From Candidatus Niyogibacteria bacterium CG10_big_fil_rev_8_21_14_0_10_42_19 (GTDB lineage: Bacteria; Patescibacteriota; Minisyncoccia; 1-14-0-10-42-19), in contig PFCN01000021.1 in the NCBI GenBank assembly GCA_002774705.1, positions 1 to 12,544 of the forward strand: 12,544 nucleotides of DNA, written 5' to 3'. Below, one piece after another: positions 1 through 5,664 of the stretch. Numbering within the stretch: the first letter of the stretch is position 1; the number at the start of each line of letters is the position of its first letter. Made by a program: the position numbers and the translations under genes. The notes below the pieces were generated by a model. The model saw only the letters and a list, made by a program, of their open reading frames with translations. It was not told where the DNA came from and did not search any database.

Positions 1-21
1 ATTTTTACTCATTTTACCGCA

Positions 22-97
22 TTAGATTACGGTCAGAAATTAGATGATTTAACCGATACCCATATAGTCAGATTTTAGATGATTTAATACGTTAGAT
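22..97 (+). repeat. TTAGAT repeat array upstream of the mxa-like operon
   Basis: The hexamer TTAGAT occurs four times on this strand, starting at 22, 40, 75 and 92, so the steps are 18, 35 and 17 bases (multiples of about 17.5). The middle two copies sit in a longer imperfect direct repeat, 32-52 and 67-87, which matches at 19 of 21 positions and shares the perfect core TTAGATGATTTAA. The last copy runs into the predicted -35 box at 97. Such spacing suggests binding sites for a repeat-recognising regulator, but a decayed tandem duplication would look similar. Nothing else was recognised in 1-172. Confidence 0.5.
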
Positions 98-125
98 TGA
101 CTTTAAAGCCCATAAAACCTATGAT
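97..125 (+). promoter_or_regulatory. Predicted sigma70-type promoter of the mxa-like operon
   Basis: A -35 box TTGACT (97-102; 5 of 6 to consensus) is separated by exactly 17 bases from a -10 box TATGAT (120-125; 5 of 6). Transcription would start near 131-132 and give a leader of about 40 bases containing the Shine-Dalgarno site of the first gene. It is the best-matching promoter seen in the window. Confidence 0.7.
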
Positions 126-172
126 AAATATAAGTTTTTTGACAATTTGTGGTATCAAAAGGAGATAAAAAG

Positions 173-1225
173 ATGAAGATTGGCGATAAAAAAATGGATG
201 ATTACCGCAACAAAATGATCGCATGTGAAGATGAAATAAAAAAATCCATCATTGGGATTGATGATATTATCCGTCTTGTGGTAACGGCCGTATTCAGCCG
301 TGGCCACATTCTTTTTGACGGTCTTCCCGGACTTGCCAAGACCACTCTTTGTTTTGCCGTCTCGCGTGCTCTCGGGGGAGCCATGGTCAAATTTGACGGA
401 CGTCCTGATTTTACTCCGAGTCAATTTCTTTACGTAACCGAACCGGATGAAGAGGGTAACCCAAAATTTTATAAAGGCCCTCTCATTACCAAAGCGAACG
501 TGCTTACGGTTACTCTTTTGGACGAAATTACCCGATTCGTTTCTCAAGCCCAAGCTTTTTGGTTTGAGATTATGAACGAATTTCGTTTGACTCTCCCAAC
601 ACAGGAGATCGATCTTTCTCATAACAGGGTATTTGCGACAAAGAACAAAGTTACCCGAGGGGAAACATTCGAAATTCCACAGCCGCAGCTTGATAGGTTT
701 ATGGTAAATATTGAGCTTTCTTATCCGGACGAGAAATCGGAAAAAGAGATTATCTCTAATTCCGAATTCGACGATCCCGGCAAATTAGTCAGGAGAGTTA
801 ATAGCGTTTTTGAAAATCTTTCGGATCTCGAGGAGGCTGTCGAAGGCATACAGGCCTCGGTACAAATGAGTCCGGAGATGAAGAACTACCTGTTTAATGT
901 CATTCTGGCAACGCGGTTTCCTTCCAGATTTGGTGTTAAGCTTGAAGGCATAACCGACATTGATTCTTTGGTGGATAATCGTTTTAACGCTTCAGGTATC
1001 TCTCCACGAGGAGGCGCCAAATGGAGGCGTCTGGCGAAGATAGTGGCGTTAAGGCGCGGGGCGGACTATGTGACTCCAAAGGATGCTATCGGTATTGCGT
1101 ATGAAACCCTTTGCCACCGCATATTCGTAAATCAGCGCGCGGCAGGCGATAGGAATAGAGCAATGCTTGCCCGTGATTTTTTGGGGGCGGTTCTTTCCAA
1201 GATCGAGGCGCCCGGGAATGGATAA
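173..1225 (+). CDS. MoxR-family AAA+ ATPase (MxaR-like)
   Basis: This is the AAA+ ATPase of the operon. MoxR ATPases work with vWA-domain proteins in chaperone-like maturation or metal insertion of client proteins; the client here is unknown. In the 350-residue protein, Walker A is GLPGLAKT (50-57), Walker B is LLDE (115-118), the sensor 1 region is ATKNK (155-159), the LDRF motif is at 173-176, the sensor 2 region is SPRGG (277-281), and the C-terminal ADYVTPKDA stretch typical of MoxR is near 297-305. Sensor 1 departs from the usual ATxNP by losing the proline. I chose the ATG at 173 because GGAG (161-164) lies 8 bases upstream; a GTG at 149 would add 8 residues but would bury that site in the gene. 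The last 8 bases overlap the next gene. Family assignment is firm; equivalence to MxaR rests on gene order. Confidence 0.93.
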   Translation: MKIGDKKMDDYRNKMIACEDEIKKSIIGIDDIIRLVVTAVFSRGHILFDGLPGLAKTTLCFAVSRALGGAMVKFDGRPDFTPSQFLYVTEPDEEGNPKFYKGPLITKANVLTVTLLDEITRFVSQAQAFWFEIMNEFRLTLPTQEIDLSHNRVFATKNKVTRGETFEIPQPQLDRFMVNIELSYPDEKSEKEIISNSEFDDPGKLVRRVNSVFENLSDLEEAVEGIQASVQMSPEMKNYLFNVILATRFPSRFGVKLEGITDIDSLVDNRFNASGISPRGGAKWRRLAKIVALRRGADYVTPKDAIGIAYETLCHRIFVNQRAAGDRNRAMLARDFLGAVLSKIEAPGNG

Positions 1226-2090
1226 AGAAAAATTAATTTCCTCTATCGAGGAAATTGATTATTTTTTTGAAAGACTTTCGCGTGACCTTGCGCCCGGGCT
1301 TCATAAAAGCTCGGTTGAAGGTTCGGGTTTTCGAGTCAAAGGTTATGATACGATATTTAACCGTTCGGACTTTGATCAAGTTGACTGGAATACCACTTTT
1401 GCGTCGGGCAGTCGTATTCCTCTCGTAAAAATAGTCGAGCAGAAAAGCGCGATAACGGTCATGGCGATCGTTGACGGTAGCGCTTCGATGGGTTTTTGCG
1501 GGAAGGTAAAGAGGATGGATGAGGTTGCTAAATTAGCGGCATCCATCGGTTACTCGGCCTATAAAGCGGGGGATAAATTTGGACTCATTCTCTATGATGA
1601 TGATATCGTGCATTATTTTGAGCCGGAGACGTCGCGCTCGTACGCTCTTGAGATCGGTGAGTATTTATGCGAATTCGCGCCTCGAAAAGGAAAGTGTGCG
1701 GATATCTCACGAACAATCGATTTCATACCCCCAAAACCGTCCCTTATTTTTTGGCTCGGCGATTTTCATGAGCCGGAAGATAAAATATTCGATTTTCTTT
1801 CGAATGTCGCTTTTATCCATGATGTTGTCCCGGTAATTTTTTGGGATTCTGCTGAATTCGAAAGATTGCCCGATTGGGGATTTGTCTATTTTTATGATCC
1901 GGAAACGAATAAATTGCGTCCGGATATCATAACCCCCAAACGTAAAGAGCGCATGCGTAAAATGCTCTTTAAAAGACGAAACATCTTAAAAAGAACTTTT
2001 ACGGGATTTGAAATTGATCCTTTGTTTGTGATGGATAATTTTAAATCGTATGAAGTGGCTAAATTCTTTTTGGAAAGAAGGAATATTTGA
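1218..2090 (+). CDS. DUF58 domain protein with vWA-like MIDAS (MxaS-like)
   Basis: A soluble 290-residue protein with no membrane segment. DUF58 proteins are the usual partners encoded directly after MoxR ATPases. The DUF58 signature runs from about residue 43 to 92: a tyrosine and aspartates leading to VDW (55-57), a conserved Glu at 74, then the MIDAS motif DGSAS (86-90) followed by Met. A later acidic motif, GDFHE (181-185), sits where vWA folds carry their last metal-site aspartate. The ATG at 1218 overlaps the end of the moxR-like gene by 8 bases (ATGGATAA arrangement), suggesting translational coupling, with GAGG (1204-1207) ten bases upstream. An in-frame ATG at 1167 would lie inside the previous gene and add 17 residues unlike the family, so I rejected it. 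In methylotrophs this position is mxaS. Confidence 0.88.
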   Translation: MDKEKLISSIEEIDYFFERLSRDLAPGLHKSSVEGSGFRVKGYDTIFNRSDFDQVDWNTTFASGSRIPLVKIVEQKSAITVMAIVDGSASMGFCGKVKRMDEVAKLAASIGYSAYKAGDKFGLILYDDDIVHYFEPETSRSYALEIGEYLCEFAPRKGKCADISRTIDFIPPKPSLIFWLGDFHEPEDKIFDFLSNVAFIHDVVPVIFWDSAEFERLPDWGFVYFYDPETNKLRPDIITPKRKERMRKMLFKRRNILKRTFTGFEIDPLFVMDNFKSYEVAKFFLERRNI

Positions 2091-2120
2091 TCGATTAAAC
2101 TAAATAAGGAGGCGAGGGAG

Positions 2121-3062
2121 ATGAAAAGCAGAACGTTAATATTCATCCTCGGATTCTTCCTCGTCGCCCTCTTAACCTCTCAAGAGTTGGGCGCTTACGA
2201 GGAAGTTGCGGGCGAAAAAGGTGGGGTCGCGGAGTTCAAAGTATATATGCCGGAACACGATTTCGGATATGTATATGGAGACACCATTGTAATAAAAGCG
2301 GAGATCGTGACGCGGGGTAAAATTCTTCTTAATAAGGAAAAGTTGAGCCTTCGCAGAATGAAGATCAACGATTGGTTGGATATAAGAGTCATTTTGGACA
2401 AGGCTAAAGAAACCGGAAACAGGAATATTTATCGTTTGACGATTGAATATCGGATATTTTATGCTTCTTTTGAAACTAGTGTTATAGAAATTCCCGAATA
2501 TCGCCTTAGCTTTTCGGACAAAGAAAGAACTTTCTTCGTATACATACCGCTGTATTCCGCCACTGTTTCGCCCTTAGCGACAAGAGAAGAGGCAGAAAAT
2601 TTGATGATAAGTCCTTTAGTGGCACCGCAAGAGCCGGATACAAAATATTTCTTTTTTTCTTTAGCGATATTCGCGGTTTCTGCGTCTCTGCTCTTCTCGT
2701 TCGTTCTTACGCATTATCTGTATATATATGTAAGACTGCGTAGGAATTCGGTTTTTGGGGTTGCTTTAAACCAACTGAACAACGTGAACTCTCTTAAAGA
2801 AGCGATGCTTATAACTCATCGCGCTATCAACTCTTACGCCGGTTGCGCGTGTTTCCGTTCCGAAATAGGTTCATTCATAAAAGACCACCCGGAATTCGAA
2901 AACGTTAGAAGTGAACTTGAGCGATTTTTTACCTTATCCGAGGAAATATTTTTTTCCCAAAAAATATTTTCCGCGGGGGAAGAAGAGATCGCCGGTTTGA
3001 GATCTTTACTGCAAAAAATGAGAATTTGCGAAACAAAAGAAAGGAGGGGCCATGCATTTTGA
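2121..3062 (+). CDS. MxaA-like exported single-pass membrane protein
   Basis: This 313-residue protein has a signal peptide or N-terminal anchor (about 1-25), a beta-rich exported domain (about 35-170), one membrane helix (177-201), a basic stop-transfer segment and a helical cytoplasmic tail (210-313). Its order of features resembles MxaA, the methanol dehydrogenase calcium-insertion protein: an FGYVYGD stretch near 48-54, a YRIFYA segment near 110-115, a VSPL motif at 149-152, and a tail with RAINSYAG (234-241), HPEF (256-259) and a run of paired phenylalanines ending SEEIFFS (273-279). I matched these from memory of the family, not by alignment. It begins 30 bases after the DUF58 gene, with a strong AAGGAGG (2106-2112) 8 bases before the ATG, and its last 11 bases overlap the next gene. 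DUF4381-type proteins occupy the same place in other MoxR operons and are the main alternative. Confidence 0.68.
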   Translation: MKSRTLIFILGFFLVALLTSQELGAYEEVAGEKGGVAEFKVYMPEHDFGYVYGDTIVIKAEIVTRGKILLNKEKLSLRRMKINDWLDIRVILDKAKETGNRNIYRLTIEYRIFYASFETSVIEIPEYRLSFSDKERTFFVYIPLYSATVSPLATREEAENLMISPLVAPQEPDTKYFFFSLAIFAVSASLLFSFVLTHYLYIYVRLRRNSVFGVALNQLNNVNSLKEAMLITHRAINSYAGCACFRSEIGSFIKDHPEFENVRSELERFFTLSEEIFFSQKIFSAGEEEIAGLRSLLQKMRICETKERRGHAF

Positions 3063-3987
3063 TCATCCATATATTCTGTTACTCATGATTTTGGCCCCTC
3101 TTCCCTTTTTAAGATTGAGGCCGTGGGTATTGTTTAATTTTTCGAGTTTTCTGATATTGCCCCAAAATAATCTTGCCCGTAAAACGGTCTTTGCTTCAAA
3201 AATATTTTCAATGGGTGTTATTATCTGCCTGGTTCTGGCTCTTTCTGGACCTGTTTATAAGGCAAAAGAAATCTTAAGGATAGAAGAGGGAGCGCAGATT
3301 GTGTTTGTTCGCGACGTTAGTTCATCAATGTTCACCAAACAGGAAGACGAAGAAGGAAGTGTTTTAAACATAGATATTGCCTCAAAATTGATCAAAGATT
3401 TCGTTTATTTGCGCCCCGGAGATGAATATGCTCTTGTTGATTTCGGTTCAGCTGTCGTAACCCGTTCCGGCTTTCTGTCCGACAAAAAAGAATTTACGAG
3501 TATTTTATTTGCTCCTACGACCGATCTTTCCGGAACCGTTATTGATCAGGCCTTGATGAGAGCCATCAGCTTTTTTGAAAGCACGGAGTCTATTAATTCG
3601 CGGGCAATAATCCTTCTTTCCGACGGTGTCGGACGCCTCGATGGCGTGGAAGATATGGTTTATTGGTTTTCTCGGGTAAATGTTAATTTTTGGTGGGTAT
3701 TTATAGGAGATGAGAATAATTGGAAGACGAGTGATGATATGTTTGGATTTATTAATAAATACTCCTTAGTCGGTAACGCGAAAGCATTTCGTGCTAATAA
3801 TAATCTGGAGATTGCTGAGGTTATAAATAACATTAGGTCGCTTGAATCGGGGATCATCCGCCGTCCTGTGGAGGGATCCAATCATCTTTTGGCTCCGTTG
3901 CTTTTTAAGACGGCCTTCGCGCTTTTATGCTTACTGGGGATATTTGTTTTATTCGGGTTAATGGTCCGGAAAAGAAAGGATGGCTGA
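3052..3987 (+). CDS. Membrane-anchored vWA protein (BatA/MxaC-like)
   Basis: A 311-residue protein with the TM-TM-vWA-TM plan of BatA and MxaC proteins. Helices are at about 6-21, 50-67 and 283-304; the vWA domain fills about 82-270. Its metal-ion-dependent adhesion site looks complete: DVSSS (88-92), GT (161-162) and SDG (190-192). This implies a divalent cation and a protein ligand, perhaps the other vWA protein of the operon or the client. The ATG overlaps the end of the preceding gene by 11 bases and has AAGGAGG (3041-3047) close upstream. The vWA membrane class is certain; the label MxaC comes from its position between the MxaA-like and TPR-like genes. Confidence 0.85.
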   Translation: MHFDHPYILLLMILAPLPFLRLRPWVLFNFSSFLILPQNNLARKTVFASKIFSMGVIICLVLALSGPVYKAKEILRIEEGAQIVFVRDVSSSMFTKQEDEEGSVLNIDIASKLIKDFVYLRPGDEYALVDFGSAVVTRSGFLSDKKEFTSILFAPTTDLSGTVIDQALMRAISFFESTESINSRAIILLSDGVGRLDGVEDMVYWFSRVNVNFWWVFIGDENNWKTSDDMFGFINKYSLVGNAKAFRANNNLEIAEVINNIRSLESGIIRRPVEGSNHLLAPLLFKTAFALLCLLGIFVLFGLMVRKRKDG

Positions 3988-4456
3988 TTTGAAAAAAATC
4001 ACGATTATGTTTGCCTCAATAGCGGTTTTAAGTTTAGTGTCGGCCTTGTTTTCTTTTATACGGCTGGAGAGGGATCGTCGCGAATACGAATTGCTCGCGC
4101 GGGCCTATGAAGTTCGTACGAGTTACAATGCCAGCTTTAAGATCTATGCCGAAGCTTTGGGTTGGTCGAGACGGTATCGACATATCTTTCTTTATAATTT
4201 GGGCAACACCACTTTCAACAAAGCTGTTGCCGAAAAAAGCCTTCCTGCATTAAAGTCCGCGCTTGAGTATTATAACGAAGCGATCAGGATGAATCCCTAT
4301 TTTATGGAAGCCAAAAAGAATGCCGAGATTCTCAATAAATTTATTTCGGGTCTTGAGGTTAGATCCCGTAACCTAGCGGAAGAACCTAATGGCGACCGAC
4401 GACCCCAAAGAGGCCAAAAGCCAGGCATTACCCCCTATGAGCCGACTAAGCCTTAG
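3980..4456 (+). CDS. Single-pass membrane protein with TPR-like helices (MxaK/BatC-like)
   Basis: This is a 158-residue protein with one N-terminal membrane helix (about 7-27) and an alpha-helical body. Residues 69-120 read as TPR-like repeats, with a YNLGN stretch (72-76) and a second unit around YYNEAIRMNP (97-106). TPR proteins in MoxR/vWA operons usually serve as protein-binding scaffolds. The C-terminal 25 residues are polar and proline-rich. The ATG at 3980 overlaps the preceding gene by 8 bases, but AAGGA lies directly against it. A TTG at 3989, just after the preceding stop and 8 bases from AAGGA, is a real alternative start and would shorten the protein by 3 residues. MxaK is inferred from gene order and size. 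Confidence 0.7.
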   Translation: MADLKKITIMFASIAVLSLVSALFSFIRLERDRREYELLARAYEVRTSYNASFKIYAEALGWSRRYRHIFLYNLGNTTFNKAVAEKSLPALKSALEYYNEAIRMNPYFMEAKKNAEILNKFISGLEVRSRNLAEEPNGDRRPQRGQKPGITPYEPTKP

Positions 4457-5420
4457 TGTTATCTTGCCTATCGCGTTGTTGCTCTTTGCCTCGGCATTAT
4501 CGATTTTTTATTCGAAGAGATCGTTGTGGCAGGAGACCAAGAGATGGTCGCGATTCACCGGTGCTATAAAATTAATTTGTTTTTTTATGGCTCTTGTTTT
4601 TGCCTCTCTTTCAACGGCTGATATTAAAATTCCCAAAAAAGCCGACGGGGCAACTTATGTTTTTGTCTTTGACATAACCTTAAGCCAGATGATTGAAGAC
4701 TACTACGAGCTGGATGGTAAAAAAATATCGAGGATCAAACTAGCCAAAAAAACCTTTTTTGGGATACTTGATAATTTACCAAAAACCTCTTCGGTTTCCA
4801 TTCTAGCCTTTTCTGGAGAGTATTTTGACACTCTTATGGTTATATTGCCTCCGACGCCTGTGACGGACAGGGCTCTTATAAAAAATCAGCTTCAATTGGT
4901 AGATTGGTGGAACGCCTGGAATGATTCAAGTTCGCTTGAGCTTTTTCCTATTTATTTTTTGAACCAGACTCGTAGATGGGAAAAACCTCTTAACGTGGTC
5001 ATGTTTGGAGACGGAGGAGGTAATCCGGTCTCATTGCATGATGATGACGGTGAAGAAAGTAAATTGGAAGCCGAGCTTCGCGAATATTTTGAAAGCGGGT
5101 TCAATTTTCTATTTATTGGCGTCGGTAAAAATTTTCCCTCGGAGGTTCCCGTATTCAACAAAGAGGGAGAAAAAGCAGGATGCCTGATCAATAAATTTGA
5201 AAATGATATCTGTTACGTTTCGGCATTGAATGAAGAGACCTTGCGCCTAAGCGCCGAAGCTTTTGGAGCAAAATATCTTAACATTGAAGACGGTAAGGAT
5301 ATTCAAAAATGGATATCCTCACCCATAGTCAGGCCGGAAAGCGCGAATATTTTTATTCCACTTAGTTGGATATTCGGCGTAATTTCACTGACATTTTTCG
5401 TTCTTTGGGTAATAATTTAA
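4389..5420 (+). CDS. Second membrane-anchored vWA protein (BatB/MxaL-like)
   Basis: This 343-residue protein has two N-terminal helices (about 20-40 and 58-77), a vWA domain (about 88-312) and a C-terminal helix (322-342). The MIDAS has threonine in place of the first serine: DITLS (95-99). It is followed by DYYELDGKKISR, then a WNAWNDSSS stretch (174-182) and GDGG (207-210). The DITxS form and the tryptophan-rich third motif resemble MxaL as I know that family. It presumably pairs with the other vWA protein in the membrane. The ATG at 4389 overlaps the previous gene by 68 bases and has GGAAGA (4378-4383) upstream; an ATG at 4437 (overlap 20 bases, residue 17) is an equally plausible start. 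It is the last gene of the operon, followed at once by a terminator. Confidence 0.82.
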   Translation: MATDDPKEAKSQALPPMSRLSLSVILPIALLLFASALSIFYSKRSLWQETKRWSRFTGAIKLICFFMALVFASLSTADIKIPKKADGATYVFVFDITLSQMIEDYYELDGKKISRIKLAKKTFFGILDNLPKTSSVSILAFSGEYFDTLMVILPPTPVTDRALIKNQLQLVDWWNAWNDSSSLELFPIYFLNQTRRWEKPLNVVMFGDGGGNPVSLHDDDGEESKLEAELREYFESGFNFLFIGVGKNFPSEVPVFNKEGEKAGCLINKFENDICYVSALNEETLRLSAEAFGAKYLNIEDGKDIQKWISSPIVRPESANIFIPLSWIFGVISLTFFVLWVII

Positions 5421-5423
5421 AAA

Positions 5424-5452
5424 GCCTCCCTTCTAATACGGGGGGCATTTTT
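5424..5452 (+). terminator. Intrinsic terminator after the mxa-like operon
   Basis: The arms GCCTCCC (5424-5430) and GGGGGGC (5440-5446) pair over seven positions with one G-T pair around a 9-base loop, followed by ATTTTT (5447-5452). The A-run before the stem can also pair with the T-run. It starts 4 bases after the last stop codon. Confidence 0.85.
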
Positions 5453-5492
5453 AATTTCAAATAACAAAATCCAAATTTCAAATCAAATTTAA

Positions 5493-5515
5493 GGCTTAGA
5501 TTTTAACTTTAAGCC
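5493..5515. other. Small stem-loop in the mxa-ftsK spacer
   Basis: GGCTTA (5493-5498) and TAAGCC (5510-5515) form a perfect 6-bp stem with an 11-base AT-rich loop. No T-run follows, so it is not an obvious terminator. It lies in a low-complexity stretch (5453-5520) in which nothing else was seen. Confidence 0.3.
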
Positions 5516-5525
5516 AGGGGGTTGA

Positions 5526-5601
5526 TTTGAACTTTTCTGCCCGTTTAGCTCGTGCCGATATGGCATAAGGATCAGCTTCGGGCGGAGAGTTTTGAACTTT
5601 T
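5526..5601 (-). repeat. GC-rich palindromic element (copy 1, minus orientation) flanked by 11-bp direct repeats
   Basis: The core (5537-5590) starts CTGCCCG and ends CGGGCGGAG, so its ends pair, and it contains an inner TGCC/GGCA hairpin (5553-5565). Read on the minus strand, it begins CTCCGCCCGAAGCTGATCC, which matches the first 19 bases of the copy at 7893 at 17 of 19 positions. The identical 11-mer TTTGAACTTTT lies on both sides (5526-5536 and 5591-5601), like a target-site duplication. No coding potential was seen. Confidence 0.5.
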
Positions 5602-5629
5602 AACTTGGAGGCGGTTACGTTATGTATTA

Positions 5630-5659
5630 TTGTAAATATCCCTTATTTATATATATAAT
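5630..5659 (+). promoter_or_regulatory. Predicted ftsK promoter, placed for a leaderless transcript
   Basis: A perfect -10 box TATAAT (5654-5659) is preceded at 18 bases by TTGTAA (5630-5635; 4 of 6 to the -35 consensus). Only 5 bases separate the -10 box from the ATG at 5665, so the start site should fall on or beside the first base of the start codon. No Shine-Dalgarno site is present. Confidence 0.5.
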
Positions 5660-5664
5660 TAAAT

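Noticed and set aside
20..100. CRISPR array
   Set aside because: There are only two extended repeats of 21 bases with one 14-base gap, no further repeats and no cas genes.
139..144. Perfect -35 hexamer TTGACA before the first gene
   Set aside because: No -10 box lies 16-18 bases downstream, and it would start transcription after the ribosome-binding site. The 97-125 pair is better.
155..622. 155-codon minus-strand ORF
   Set aside because: It is antisense to the ATPase core, where Walker A and B are read from the plus strand, and its product resembles no protein family.
173..5420. Standard BatABCDE aerotolerance operon
   Set aside because: The domain content overlaps, but no large BatD is present, the third protein looks MxaA-like, and the vWA-TPR-vWA order and the DITLS/WNAWND motifs fit mxaC-K-L better.
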